Assembly (NCBI RefSeq): GCF_036099295.1
Contig: NZ_CP107976.1
Span: 1,612,001 to 1,676,000 of the forward strand
Length of the DNA stretch: 64,000 bases
DNA from: Streptomyces sp. NBC_00358
GTDB taxonomy: Bacteria > Actinomycetota > Actinomycetes > Streptomycetales > Streptomycetaceae
Direction of reading: 5' to 3'
The translations under genes were made by a program, and so were the position numbers. The notes below the pieces were generated by a model, which saw only the letters and a program-made list of their open reading frames with translations, searched no databases and was not told the origin of the DNA. Position 1 is the stretch's first letter. Each line of letters begins with the position of its first letter. Of this stretch, positions 34,926 to 44,134 are shown in pieces.

Positions 34926-36127
34926 GGCGTTCTTCCTCCTGTGCGGTCGATGACCGAGGCGGCGGTGCGGTCCGGGAACGCGACCACGTGCCTCTCGACG
35001 AATCCGGTGATCTGCTGGTGGCTGTAGCCCGCCGCGCGCAGCACGTCGGCGGAGTCCCGGCCCGGCGCGCCGGGCGGTCTCGGTGCCGCGGGCCGGGTGC
35101 GGCTGAAGCGGGGGGCGGCGGCGGGATGCACCACCCCTTCGATGTCGAGGAACGTGCCGCGCGCACGGTTGTGCGGGTGGCCCGCGACCTCGTCGAGCGA
35201 GAGGACGGGGGTGACACAGGCGTCGACATCGTCGAACACCGCCATCCATTCGGCGCGTGACCTGGCGGCGAACGCCTCGGCGATGCACTCCTTCATCGCA
35301 TCCCAGCGCCGACGGTCCAGCCGGTCCCCGGCCGCCCTCGGGTCGTCGGCGACGCCGAGCGTGTCCAGGAGACGGTCGAAGAAGTACCGCTCGGCGGCGC
35401 CGACGGCCACGTACTCGCCGTCGGCACAGCGGTAGGTGCCGTAGAAGGGCGCGCCCGAGTCGAGGGTGTTGGTGCCGCGTTCCGTGTTCCAGGTGCCGGC
35501 GGCCCGCATCCCGAGCACCGACGACAGCAGCACGGCGGCTCCGTCGACGATGCCCGCGTCCACGACCTGCCCGGTTCCCGACTGCCGGGCCTCCAGCAGT
35601 GCGCAGACGATCCCGAAGGCCAGCAGCATCCCGCCACCGCCCTCGCCGACCAGGTTCACCGGCGGTACCGGCGGCTGCCCGGCGAGACCGACGGTGTGCA
35701 GCGCTCCCGCGACGGAGATGAAGTTGATGTCGTGGCCGGCGCGGTCCGACAGGGGACCCCGCTGCCCCCAGCCCGTCATCCGGCCGTACACCAGGCGCGG
35801 GTTGCGGGCGCGGCACTCGTCGGGCCCGATGCCGAGCCGCTCTGCGACCCCCGGGCGGAAGCCCTCGATCACCGCGTCGGCGGTCCCGGCGAGCCGGAGC
35901 ACGATCTCCGCGCCCTCGGGGGACTTCAGGTCCACGGCCACGGAGCTGCGGCTGCGCTCGGGAATCCGGAACCGGGGGTCGTCCATCCCGGGCGACTGCT
36001 CGGTCGCCGCGACCCGGTCCACCCGGATCACCTCGGCGCCCATGTCCGCCAGCAGCATCGCCGCGAACGGAGCCGGGCCGACCCCGGCGATCTCCACCAC
36101 CCGCACCCCGTCGAGAGGCCCGCTCAT
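34919..36127 (-). CDS. Alpha-methylacyl-CoA racemase-like CaiB family enzyme
   Basis: A 402-residue CaiB/BaiF fold protein closest by motif to alpha-methylacyl-CoA racemases (MCR), which invert methyl-branched acyl-CoA so that beta-oxidation can proceed. His132 in AGHDINF matches the catalytic His of MCR. The partner Asp (in MCR within NLVGDFGGG) is replaced: the segment reads NLVGEGGGGML, Glu162. ATG at 36127 has GGAGG 5 bases upstream. It starts the ligase operon and lies just downstream of the operator at 36154-36173. Confidence 0.85.
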   Translation of the reverse strand: MSGPLDGVRVVEIAGVGPAPFAAMLLADMGAEVIRVDRVAATEQSPGMDDPRFRIPERSRSSVAVDLKSPEGAEIVLRLAGTADAVIEGFRPGVAERLGIGPDECRARNPRLVYGRMTGWGQRGPLSDRAGHDINFISVAGALHTVGLAGQPPVPPVNLVGEGGGGMLLAFGIVCALLEARQSGTGQVVDAGIVDGAAVLLSSVLGMRAAGTWNTERGTNTLDSGAPFYGTYRCADGEYVAVGAAERYFFDRLLDTLGVADDPRAAGDRLDRRRWDAMKECIAEAFAARSRAEWMAVFDDVDACVTPVLSLDEVAGHPHNRARGTFLDIEGVVHPAAAPRFSRTRPAAPRPPGAPGRDSADVLRAAGYSHQQITGFVERHVVAFPDRTAASVIDRTGGRTPC

Positions 36128-36153
36128 GTCCACCTCCAGTCGTCGTACCTCGT

Positions 36154-36173
36154 TGTACCGTCCGGTCGGTACA
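36154..36173 (-). promoter_or_regulatory. Operator upstream of the racemase-ligase operon
   Basis: TGTACCG-TCCGGT-CGGTACA (36154-36173), perfect 7-bp arms, 27-46 bases upstream of the racemase ATG. Its core GTACCG-N6-CGGTAC is the same as at 30642-30659, so one regulator probably controls both promoters. I could not place a convincing -35/-10 pair here, and nothing else stands out in the rest of the 358-base gap up to 36485. Confidence 0.7.
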
Positions 36174-36485
36174 GGCATGAAAGCACAGCGCCCTCCGATT
36201 CGTACAGACCTCAATCACCACGGCCGGGGGACGACCGTGAGACCGTCACGGACGGCCGGGTACCGCGTCACGCGGAGCGGGCCGCGAGGGCGAAATCCAC
36301 TGGTCAACGGCTCGTACGGGCGTGGACCCGGCCCCTGGGAGGGCGCGCCGGACCCACCCCTCGACCACGCCGGGACGGGGTGCACGGAACGGGCCCGGGA
36401 CCGCCTCGGAGTGCCACGCGGACCGCACACCGGACGCCGACGGGGGGCGCGGCCGGTCCCTCCGGGGAAGGACGGGCGAACCCGG

Positions 36486-37148
36486 TCAGTCCACGGGCTG
36501 CTGGTCGGCCCTGTGGCGGCTCAGGGACGCCCGCGCGGAGAGCACGTGCGCCGTCATGACCGACTGCGCCCACGTCCCGTCGCGGGCGGTGAGCGCGTCG
36601 ACCAGCTCCCGGTGCTGGCGCAGGCTGCGCGCCATCTCCTGCGGGGAGTAGTTGTGGAACGTGTGCCGGACGAGGGAGATCTCGATGACCCCGGACAGGA
36701 TCCCGGGGAGCAGCGCGTTGCCGGCCGCCCGGTGCAGCGTGCGGTGGAACTCCATGTTGAGTTCGGTGATGCGGTCGTCGGCGTCGTCGCCACCGGCACG
36801 CGCCGCCTCGTCCATGGCGTCGCACAGCGCGCGCAGTTCCTCGCGCTCGGCCTCCGAGGAGTCGCGCTCGGCCGCGCGGCGGGCGGCGTATCCCTCCAGC
36901 AGCGCCCGCAGGCTGAAGATGTCGTCGAGATCGGCGGCGTCGAATCCGGTCACCTGCGCGCCGCGGTTGGGATGCAGGGTGATGAGCCCGTCGGCCTGCA
37001 GCCTGCGCAGCGCGTCGCGTACGGGAGTGCGGCTCACCTCGTACGTGGTCGCGATGTTCTCCTCGCGCAGCCACGAGCCGGACGGGTGCACTCCGGTCAG
37101 GATGCTCCTGCGCAGGTCCTCGTAGACCCTCACCGACGGCTTCGTCAT
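36486..37148 (-). CDS. GntR-family (FCD/FadR-type) transcriptional regulator
   Basis: A 220-residue regulator: winged HTH at about 5-70 (VYEDLRRSILTGVHPSGSWL, EENIATTYEVSRTPVRDALR, RLQADGLITLHPNRGAQV) and a C-terminal FCD helical domain whose metal-site residues are plausible (Asp, His in EFHRTLHRAAGN, His in HRELVDAL). Start ATG at 37148 with GGGAG 8 bases upstream. It lies between the racemase operon and the lyase gene; the GntR-like palindromes at 39459 and 39545 are possible targets. Confidence 0.9.
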   Translation of the reverse strand: MTKPSVRVYEDLRRSILTGVHPSGSWLREENIATTYEVSRTPVRDALRRLQADGLITLHPNRGAQVTGFDAADLDDIFSLRALLEGYAARRAAERDSSEAEREELRALCDAMDEAARAGGDDADDRITELNMEFHRTLHRAAGNALLPGILSGVIEISLVRHTFHNYSPQEMARSLRQHRELVDALTARDGTWAQSVMTAHVLSARASLSRHRADQQPVD

Positions 37149-37218
37149 CGTTTCTGCTCCCGGTACGGCGTCATGACCAGCGCGCGGCCGGACATCACCG
37201 CGCGACCGTCCCACGGGG

Positions 37219-38112
37219 TCATCGCGCGGGCGCGGGGAACCGTCCGGCACGCAGCAGCTGTCCCGGCAGCGGCCTGCCGAGGACCTCCGTGATCCACGCT
37301 GCGGTGGACAGCAGCACGTCGAGATCGATGCCGGTGTCCACGCCCTGCCCTTCGAGCAGGTAGACGAGGTCCTCGGTGGCGATGTTACCGGTCGCCTTCG
37401 GAGCGAAGGGGCAGCCTCCGATGCCCGCGACGGAGCTGTCCAGGACCGACACGCCCGCTTCCACCCCCGCGTAGGCGTTGGCGTAGCCGGTGTTGCGCGT
37501 GTTGTGCAGATGGAGCCCGAGGGGGATGCCGAGCCCCGCTGCGCCGGTGAGCAGCCGGGTCACCTGCCGGGGCACCCCGACGCCGATGGTGTCGGCGAAG
37601 ACGAGTTCGTCGGCGCCGGTGGCGGCCACCCGTTCGGCGATGTCCAGCACCCGGCCGGGATCGACGGCTCCCTCGAACGGGCAGCCGAACGACGCGGCCA
37701 GCGTGACACTGGCCCGGCGGCCGTCCGCGTGGGCCGCCGCGACGATGTCGGCCGCCTCCGCGATCGACCGCTCGACACTGCGGCCCTGGTTGCGCTCGTT
37801 GAAGGTCTCGGTCACGCAGAAGGCCATACGGGCCTCCTCGACCCGGGTCTCCGCCAGTCGCGTGTAGCCGCGCTTGTTGAGCACCAGCGCCGCGAGGCCG
37901 ACGCCGTCGGCGTGTTCCACCGCGGCACAGACCTCTTCGGCCCCGGCCATCTGCGGCACGCGGGCGGGGTTGACGAAGCTGGCGATCTCGATGCGGTCGA
38001 CGCCGGTGGCGGACAGCCGGTCGACGAAGTCGGCGCGCTGCCGCGGGCTCAGGTGTTCGGGCTCGTTCTGGAGTCCGTCGCGCGGACCCACTTCACAGAT
38101 TCTGACAGTCAC
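37219..38112 (-). CDS. Hydroxymethylglutaryl-CoA lyase-like enzyme
   Basis: A 297-residue DRE-TIM metallolyase of the HMG-CoA lyase type, which cleaves 3-hydroxy-3-methylglutaryl-CoA to acetoacetate and acetyl-CoA. Substrate and metal residues are visible in VGPRDGLQNE, LGLHLHNTRNTGYAN and the diagnostic GIGGCPFAPKATGNIATED, including its Cys. Relatives cleave other 3-hydroxy-3-methyl-acyl-CoAs. Together with a racemase and two CoA-transferase-like genes it points to a methyl-branched substrate. Start ATG at 38112. Confidence 0.9.
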   Translation of the reverse strand: MTVRICEVGPRDGLQNEPEHLSPRQRADFVDRLSATGVDRIEIASFVNPARVPQMAGAEEVCAAVEHADGVGLAALVLNKRGYTRLAETRVEEARMAFCVTETFNERNQGRSVERSIAEAADIVAAAHADGRRASVTLAASFGCPFEGAVDPGRVLDIAERVAATGADELVFADTIGVGVPRQVTRLLTGAAGLGIPLGLHLHNTRNTGYANAYAGVEAGVSVLDSSVAGIGGCPFAPKATGNIATEDLVYLLEGQGVDTGIDLDVLLSTAAWITEVLGRPLPGQLLRAGRFPAPAR

Positions 38113-38170
38113 GGGTGTCTCCTCTCCTTGCCCGGGGCGTGCTCCTCGCCCGGGCCGTGCGGCCGACCGG

Positions 38171-39409
38171 CTAGATGACGCCCTGCTCGTGCAGGAGGGC
38201 GCGGGCCGCGGTGTCGAGGCCGAGGATCCCGCCGTACACCTCGTCGTTGTGCTGTCCCAGTTCCGGGCCGAGCGTCTGCACCGAACCGGGGGTTCCGGAC
38301 AGCCGGGGGGCGACGTTCTGCATGGGGAAGGAGCCCAGCTTGTCGTGCATCAGCCGGACGATCGTCTGCCGGGCCTCGAAGTGCGGGTCGGCGAACATGT
38401 CCTGCGCGGTGTACGTCAGACCGGCCGGCACCCCGCTCTCGTGCAGGAGGTCCAGCAGTTCCTCGGAGTCCTGCTCCTGGGTCCAGTCGGCGACCAGCTT
38501 GTCCAGCTCGGCCTGGTGCTCGCCGCGGGCGGCGTGGGTGCCGAACCGTTCATCGGTCTGCCACTCCGGCTTGCCCATGATCTCGGCCAGCCGGTTGAAC
38601 ACCGTGTCCCGGTTGGCGGCGATGAGGACGGCCGAGCCGTCGCGGGTCGGATACACGTTGCTGGGCGAGACGCCCGGCAGGACCGACCCGGTGCGCTCGC
38701 GCCGCGACCCGCTCAGTTCCCACTCCGGCAGGATCGACTCCATCATCGCCAGTACGGCTTCGTAGATCGCGGAGTCGACGACCTGGCCCCGACCGGTGTG
38801 CTCACGGGAGAACAGGGCCATGACGGTGCCGAGCGCGGCGAACGTGCCGGCCAGCGAGTCGCCGATCGAGATACCCGTGCGGCTGGGGGCCCGGTCGGGT
38901 TCCCCGGTGATGTGGCGCAGGCCGCCCATCGCCTCGCCGATGGAGCCGAATCCGGCGCGCCGGGAGTAGGGGCCGTCCTGGCCGTAGCCGGTGACCCGGG
39001 TGACCACGAGCCGCGGGTTCAGCTCGGCGAGCTCGGCGGGTCCGAGCCCCCATCGCTCCAGCGTGCCCGGCCGGAAGTTCTCGATGAACACGTCGGCCGT
39101 CGCCAGCAGGTCCCGCAGCAACTGCTGCCCCTCGGGCCTGCGCAGGTCACACGTGATCGACTTCTTGTTGCGGGCGATGATCGGCCAGGTCAGGGAGAGG
39201 CCCTGCGGGAGGTTGCTCCCCCACTGGCGCATCGGGTCGCCGTTGCCGGGGTCCTCGGCCTTGATCACTTCGGCCCCGAAGTCGCCGAGCAGCTGTCCGC
39301 AGAACGGCCCCGCGATGAGCGAGCCCGTCTCGACGACCCGCACCCCCGCCAAGGGACCGTGGGCGGCCGCCGCCGGTTGCCGGCCGTCGCTCCGCTGATC
39401 GTCAGCCAT
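38171..39409 (-). CDS. CaiB/BaiF CoA-transferase
   Basis: A 412-residue family III CoA-transferase, which moves CoA between carboxylic acids. GVRVVETGSLIAGPFCGQLLGD is the N-terminal fold; Asp184 in SIGDSLAGTFAALG is the catalytic Asp that forms the acyl anhydride (formyl-CoA transferase type). Start ATG at 39409 with GAGGTGG about 7 bases upstream; stop TAG at 38171-38173. It is the first gene of the lyase pair and lies behind two palindromes at 39459 and 39545. Together with the ligase it gives the pathway two ways to make the CoA ester. Confidence 0.92.
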   Translation of the reverse strand: MADDQRSDGRQPAAAAHGPLAGVRVVETGSLIAGPFCGQLLGDFGAEVIKAEDPGNGDPMRQWGSNLPQGLSLTWPIIARNKKSITCDLRRPEGQQLLRDLLATADVFIENFRPGTLERWGLGPAELAELNPRLVVTRVTGYGQDGPYSRRAGFGSIGEAMGGLRHITGEPDRAPSRTGISIGDSLAGTFAALGTVMALFSREHTGRGQVVDSAIYEAVLAMMESILPEWELSGSRRERTGSVLPGVSPSNVYPTRDGSAVLIAANRDTVFNRLAEIMGKPEWQTDERFGTHAARGEHQAELDKLVADWTQEQDSEELLDLLHESGVPAGLTYTAQDMFADPHFEARQTIVRLMHDKLGSFPMQNVAPRLSGTPGSVQTLGPELGQHNDEVYGGILGLDTAARALLHEQGVI

Positions 39410-39458
39410 GGGATTCCACCTCTCGCCCACATCACACACATCGACCACTCGCCGTCGG

Positions 39459-39558
39459 GTTGTACACAACTTCGGTGCGTCGATCGAGGCCTCATTGCCT
39501 CTGTTCAGGCACCATAACCTCTCACTCGTCGAATGGACACGGGTGATTGTGTGCAATC
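39459..39558. promoter_or_regulatory. Two GntR-like operators upstream of the CoA-transferase gene
   Basis: GTTGT-AC-ACAAC (39459-39470) and GATTG-TGTG-CAATC (39545-39558) lie 50 and 136 bases upstream of the start. Both resemble the TTGTnnnACAA-like half-site style of FCD GntR regulators. The local GntR gene at 36486 is the obvious candidate. The rest of this 215-base gap shows nothing else. Confidence 0.5.
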
Positions 39559-39624
39559 TCGGTGGCTGGACACGGGTCCGGGCACAGGAGGCTCCAGCGG
39601 CCTGTGCGGGTGGGAGACAGGAGG

Positions 39625-39770
39625 TCAGGGGCGGATGAGGGCCTTGAGTACCTGTCGGCCGGCCATGGCCCGGTAGGCGTCCGGTGTCCGGTCGAGGGTG
39701 AAGGTCCGGTCGAGGACGCGGCCGGGGGCGATCGTGCCGTCCAGGACGTCGGGCAGCAGTTGCTCGATTT
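39625..39770 (-). pseudogene. C-terminal remnant of a zinc-type alcohol dehydrogenase
   Basis: Forty-nine minus-strand codons end at the TGA at 39625: IEQLLPDVLDGTIAPGRVLD then RTFTLDRTPDAYRAMAGR and QVLKALIRP. This is the end of a medium-chain zinc alcohol dehydrogenase (consensus DRxLPLDRVAEGYRAMxxRxAIKVLLRP). Homology stops at 39770, exactly where an IS200/IS605-like end begins, so the 5' part was lost to insertion and later deletion. Confidence 0.75.
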
Positions 39771-39802
39771 GACATCCTCCCGGGTCTAAAGGCCCGGGAT
39801 TC
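39769..39802 (-). mobile_element. Right-end remnant of an IS200/IS605 (TnpB-type) element
   Basis: Read on the minus strand, GAATCCCGGGCCTTTAGACC, CGGGAGGATGTCAA (39802-39769) has the terminal hairpin and GGATGTCAA end found at the right ends of IS200/IS605-family TnpB elements in actinobacteria. The hairpin arms are CCCGGG (39779-39784 and 39793-39798). The bases immediately beyond are alcohol dehydrogenase sequence. No tnpA or tnpB gene remains in the 270 bases on the other side, up to the tRNA terminator; that stretch holds no gene I can support. Confidence 0.6.
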
Positions 39803-40069
39803 GGGGTGTCGGCGTCCTGGTCCTTCACTCTGGCCCGGATCGCGCCGGTGTGGCAGGGCGAGCTCTTCGGGGGTAACGACAGGGCCCCCTCCCGGCCGCA
39901 CGGCAGATGCGCGGCGCGTGAGAGGGGAGTCAGGGCATTCCAGAGCGCGCACAGCGAGAGCGCCGAGCCGGGCCATGACCCGCACGGCGGTGTTGCGGAA
40001 CGACGCGCTCCCGCCCCAAGGACCACCGGAACGCGGTCGTGGTCGTGCTAGTCCCCAGAAAACGATCAA

Positions 40070-40101
40070 GGGCCGGTTTCGGATGTCTCCGAAACCGGCC
40101 C
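40070..40101 (-). terminator. Terminator hairpin after tRNA-Pro copy 2
   Basis: 14-bp stem (40070-40083 with 40088-40101) with loop TGTC, 20 bases beyond the tRNA 3' end on the minus strand. Confidence 0.75.
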
Positions 40102-40121
40102 TGACCTGCGACTGTCTCCAG

Positions 40122-40195
<74 letters not shown>

Positions 40196-40295
40196 GTGCC
40201 TTCACCCACGGTGACCCGCGTGATCGTGCGAACAGAACTTTACCCCACGCCGGGGGGCTGCTCGGCAGAGGGACGGGGCGCGCGACAATCGGCGT

Positions 40296-40823
40296 ATGAC
40301 CGGGACATCTGAGACGCGGCGGGCCGACGGACGCGATCGGGACACCGAGGGGCGGGCACGGAACGCCCGGCCCCGCGACGGACTGGGGCGCCCGCTGCCG
40401 TACGGCGCGGACGGGGTGGAACGGCAGCCGGAGGGTGTCGTGCGCGCCCCCGAGGAGACGGTCACCGAGGCGCAGACACTGCTGGACGCGGGCCGGCCGT
40501 TCCACGCGCACGAGGTCTTCGAGGACGCCTGGAAGTCCGGTCCGCAGGAGGAGCGCGGGCTCTGGCGGGGACTGGCCCAGCTCGCCGTGGGGCTCACCCA
40601 CGCCGCCCGCGGAAACGCGACCGGTGGCGCACGGCTACTGCGCCGTGGCGCCGGAGCGGTCGAGGAGTGGACGTCGGGGACCGGCCGGCCGGTCCGGCCG
40701 TACGGCCTGGATCTCGCGCAACTCACCTTCTGGGCACGGGAGTTGGCGAGCGCCGTGGAGCGCGACGGTGGGCGGGTCGACGCGGCGGCGTCCTCGCCCC
40801 GGCTGCGCGGCCGGGGCGCCTGA
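40296..40823 (+). CDS. DUF309-family protein
   Basis: A 175-residue protein. The C-terminal half carries the DUF309 helical core with its conserved signature FHAHEVFEDAWKSGPQEE and LWRGLAQLAVGLTHAARGN. The N-terminal 60 residues are charged and low-complexity. The function of the family is unknown. ATG at 40296 is about 100 bases downstream (in the plus direction) of tRNA-Pro copy 2. Confidence 0.85.
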   Translation: MTGTSETRRADGRDRDTEGRARNARPRDGLGRPLPYGADGVERQPEGVVRAPEETVTEAQTLLDAGRPFHAHEVFEDAWKSGPQEERGLWRGLAQLAVGLTHAARGNATGGARLLRRGAGAVEEWTSGTGRPVRPYGLDLAQLTFWARELASAVERDGGRVDAAASSPRLRGRGA

Positions 40824-40865
40824 CGAGGGCAGGCACGCGGCACCTGAGCTCGTACGGGCTTCCCA

Positions 40866-40952
40866 CCCGTAGACGTGCGCGCTCCACGCCCGTAGACGTA
40901 CGCGCCAGACCCCCTGGACGAACGCGCTCGGCCCCGTGGACGAACGGGCTCG
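40866..40952. repeat. Degenerate 21-23 bp tandem repeat before cobF
   Basis: About four imperfect units of CGTRGACGnACGCGCTCnnnCC starting near 40868, 40891, 40914 and 40935 in the 243-base spacer between the DUF309 gene and cobF. Possibly spaced regulator sites or a simple repeat. Confidence 0.55.
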
Positions 40953-41066
40953 ACACCCGCGGCCGTACGGCCGCGGCACCCGTGCCCGGATGCCCTCGGC
41001 GCACCGGCCCGGGCCACTGTCGGGTGCGGTGCGTCCACTGTCGGTGGCGTGCGGCAGACTCCGGGT

Positions 41067-41837
41067 GTGCGAAAGATTCATGTCATCGGCATCGGAGCGG
41101 GCGACCCCGATCAGCTCACGCTGCAGGCGGTCAAGGCGTTGAGGAGCACGGACGTGTTCTTCATCCTGGACAAGGGCGAGGTGAAGTCGGACCTCGTCCG
41201 GCTGCGCCGCGACATCCTCGACGCGCACCTGCCACCAGGGACGTACCGCCTGGCCGAGGCCACCGACCCGGACCGGGACCGGACCGCGGGCGGCTCGGCG
41301 TACTCACCGGCCGTCGGGGACTGGCGCAGCGCCCGCGCCGCCATCTACGAGCGGCTGATCACCGAGGAACTGGGCGAGGACGAGAGCGGCGCGTTCCTGG
41401 TGTGGGGCGATCCCGCTCTGTACGACAGCACGCTCGGCATCCTGGAGGAGATCCTGGACCGCGGCGCGGTGGCGTTCTCGTACGACGTGGTGCCCGGCGT
41501 CAGCAGTGTCTCGGCTCTGGTCGCCCGGCACCGCACGGGGCTGAACCGGGTGGCCCGCCCTGTCCAGATCACCACCGGGCGGCGTCTCGCGGAGGGCTTC
41601 CCCGACGGGGTGGACGACGTGGTCGTGATGCTCGACGCCCACCAGACGTTCCGGCGGTACGCGGACGAGGACATCGACATCTACTGGGGTGCCTACATCG
41701 GCACCCCCGACGAGATCCTCGCCTCCGGCCCGCTCGCCGAGACGGCCCCCCGCATCGAGCGGTTGCGCGCCGAGGCCCGGGAGCGCAAGGGATGGATCAT
41801 GGACACCTATCTGCTGCGCAGGAATCCGGAGAGATAG
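41067..41837 (+). CDS. cobF: Precorrin-6A synthase (deacetylating)
   Basis: About 256 residues of the tetrapyrrole methylase fold: [20 protein letters not shown] at the N-terminus, [18 protein letters not shown] and [15 protein letters not shown] in the middle. The SAM-dependent methylation at C1 with loss of acetate, in the aerobic cobalamin (B12) pathway, is the assigned step. GTG at 41067 is preferred over GTG at 41049, based on the family N-terminus [10 protein letters not shown]. cobK, which encodes the next step, is 2.3 kb downstream on the opposite strand. Confidence 0.93.
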   Translation: MRKIHVIGIGAGDPDQLTLQAVKALRSTDVFFILDKGEVKSDLVRLRRDILDAHLPPGTYRLAEATDPDRDRTAGGSAYSPAVGDWRSARAAIYERLITEELGEDESGAFLVWGDPALYDSTLGILEEILDRGAVAFSYDVVPGVSSVSALVARHRTGLNRVARPVQITTGRRLAEGFPDGVDDVVVMLDAHQTFRRYADEDIDIYWGAYIGTPDEILASGPLAETAPRIERLRAEARERKGWIMDTYLLRRNPER

Positions 41838-41907
41838 GGACCCGCCGCCTACGCCGGGCGGGTCGCCCCGCATGCACGGGGCGCCCACCGGTGTGAGGGT
41901 GGCGATT

Positions 41908-43992
41908 GTGACGATCACGGAGGACACGGCGCCACCCGCGGCGGGGGCGCCCGGACCGCCGGTGCTGGACAACCGCCGCCGCAACATCGTCTTCGCGACG
42001 ATCGTGCTGGGCATGCTGCTCGCCGCGCTGGACCAGACGATCGTGGGCACCGCGCTGCCGACGATCGTGTCGGATCTGGGCGGCGCCGCGCACATGTCGT
42101 GGGTGGTGACCGCCTATCTGCTGGCCGAGACCGTGGCGACCGTGCTGGTCGGCAAGTTCGGCGACCTGTTCGGCCGCAAGGTGGTCTTCCAGGCGTCGGC
42201 GATCATCTTCATCACGGGTTCGTTCCTGTGCGGGCTCGCCACGAACATGACCCTGCTGATCGCCTGGCGGGCGTTGCAGGGCGTCGGCGCGGGCGGTCTG
42301 ATGGTGACCGCGATGGCCCTGATCGCGGACGTGATCCCGCTGCGCGAGCGGGGCAAGTACCAGGGCGCGATCGGTGCCGTGTTCGGTGTGGCCACGGTCA
42401 TCGGGCCGCTGCTAGGCGGGCTGTTCACGGACCATCTGTCGTGGCGGTGGGCGTTCTACATCAACGTGCCGCTCGCGATCGTCGTGGTGATCGCGGCGGC
42501 CCGCACCATCCCCGTGGTGAAGTCGGTGACCCGGCCGGTCATCGACTACCTGGGCATCGCGCTCGTCGCGGTCGGGGCCAGCGCCCTGATCCTGGCGACG
42601 AGTTGGGGCGGCAACCAGTACGCCTGGGGATCGCCGGCCATCATCGGCCTGTTCGTGGGCGGTCTGGTCGCGCTCGCCCTGTTCTGCGTGGTGGAGACGC
42701 GCGCGGCCGAACCGATGCTGCCGATGCGGCTGTTCGGCAACCCGGTCTTCACGGTCTGCTCGATCCTGAGCTTCATCGTGGGGTTCGCGATGCTCGGCGC
42801 GATGACCTATCTGCCGACGTATCTGCAGTACGTCGACGGGAACTCGGCCACCCTCTCCGGCGTGCGCACGCTGCCCATGGTCCTGGGGCTGCTCATCGCG
42901 TCGGTCTTCAGCGGCAACGTGGTCAGCAAGACCGGGCAGTACCGGATCTTCCCCATCGTCGGTTCCCTGGTGATGGCGGTCGGGCTCTATCTGATGTCAC
43001 GGATGGGGCCGGACACCGGGGTCTGGCTGGAGTCCCTGTACATGTTCGTGCTCGGGACCGGGATCGGACTGTGCATGCAGGTGCTGACGATCGCCGTACA
43101 GAACACCGTCGAGTACACCGACCTCGGCACCGCGACGTCCGGGGTCACCTTCTTCCGTACGCTGGGCAGTTCGTTCGGTACGGCCGTCTTCGGAACGATC
43201 TACACCAACGCGCTGAAGCCCAACCTGGCCGACGGGGTCAGGGCCGCCGCGGAGACCGGTGCGGCCGGTCCGGCCGTCATCGCGAGGGCCGCGCAGAGCC
43301 CCGAGGGGCTGCACAGACTCCCGCCGGAGGCGGCGGGACCCATCGTCGACGCGTACGCCGACACCATTCACACGGTGTTCCTGTGGACGGTCCCGGTCGC
43401 GGTCCTCGGTTTCGTCGTGGCCCTCTTCCTCAAGCAGGTGGAACTGCGCGACAGCGCGCGGATGGGGTCGACGGACATGGGCGAGGGTTTCGCGTCGCCG
43501 TCCACCGCCGACTCCCGGCGGCTGCTGGAGTTCTCGGTCGCGAAGATCCTCGGCACGACGGAGATGGACACCGCGCGCCGGATCGTCTCCGAGTCCGACA
43601 CCCGGCTGGATGTGGCGGGCGCCTGGGCCGTGATGCAGGTGGAGCTGTTCACCCGGATGGTCGGTCACGCCAACCTCGCGCTGATCGCCGCGCGGCGCCA
43701 CCTGCCTCCCGAGGTGCTCGTTCCGGTGTTCGGCCGCATGGTCGAGGAGGGCTATCTGACCCGGCACGGCTCGCTGTTCTCGCACACCGCGGCGGGCGAG
43801 CGTGAGGCACGGGTGATCAGCGAGGCCTGGGGCCGATGGCTCGCCGAGCGGGTGGAGCGGGACATCGGGCGCCCGTCCGGCGAGGAACTGCGGGCCGCCG
43901 TCGACACCATCGCCAAGCGTCTGCTGGTCGAGGATCTGACGCAGGGCCTGCCCGACCGGACCCCGGAACTGACGTCGGCCACGAGGAGTTGA
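41908..43992 (+). CDS. DHA2-family MFS multidrug exporter with C-terminal winged-helix-like extension
   Basis: A 694-residue protein. The first about 530 residues are a 14-TM drug:H+ antiporter of the DHA2 family ([32 protein letters not shown], then the GVGAGGLMV and motif-C-like region [16 protein letters not shown]). The last about 160 residues are cytoplasmic and look like a MarR-type winged helix ([39 protein letters not shown]). Start is GTG at 41908 with GAGGGTGG 5 bases upstream. The exported substrate is unknown. Confidence 0.85.
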   Translation: MTITEDTAPPAAGAPGPPVLDNRRRNIVFATIVLGMLLAALDQTIVGTALPTIVSDLGGAAHMSWVVTAYLLAETVATVLVGKFGDLFGRKVVFQASAIIFITGSFLCGLATNMTLLIAWRALQGVGAGGLMVTAMALIADVIPLRERGKYQGAIGAVFGVATVIGPLLGGLFTDHLSWRWAFYINVPLAIVVVIAAARTIPVVKSVTRPVIDYLGIALVAVGASALILATSWGGNQYAWGSPAIIGLFVGGLVALALFCVVETRAAEPMLPMRLFGNPVFTVCSILSFIVGFAMLGAMTYLPTYLQYVDGNSATLSGVRTLPMVLGLLIASVFSGNVVSKTGQYRIFPIVGSLVMAVGLYLMSRMGPDTGVWLESLYMFVLGTGIGLCMQVLTIAVQNTVEYTDLGTATSGVTFFRTLGSSFGTAVFGTIYTNALKPNLADGVRAAAETGAAGPAVIARAAQSPEGLHRLPPEAAGPIVDAYADTIHTVFLWTVPVAVLGFVVALFLKQVELRDSARMGSTDMGEGFASPSTADSRRLLEFSVAKILGTTEMDTARRIVSESDTRLDVAGAWAVMQVELFTRMVGHANLALIAARRHLPPEVLVPVFGRMVEEGYLTRHGSLFSHTAAGEREARVISEAWGRWLAERVERDIGRPSGEELRAAVDTIAKRLLVEDLTQGLPDRTPELTSATRS

Positions 43993-44012
43993 CGCGCCCC
44001 GCGCCCGGCCCA

Positions 44013-44034
44013 TCACCCGTCACCCGTCACCCGT
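44013..44034. repeat. Three tandem TCACCCG units
   Basis: TCACCCG repeats three times in a row just after the MFS stop codon (43990-43992). Probably a simple slippage repeat. Confidence 0.6.
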
Positions 44035-44134
44035 CGAATGTGAACAGCGCGCGGGGGCGCCGGTTGCCGGAACAGGCGGCCTGACCGAGCGGGGGAAGCG
44101 GAGCGGGTGGGCCCCGCGGCGGACCGGCGGCCGG

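Noticed and set aside
40824..41066. Cobalamin riboswitch before cobF
   Set aside because: Only degenerate 23-bp repeats are present; no B12-box-like sequence was seen in the spacer.
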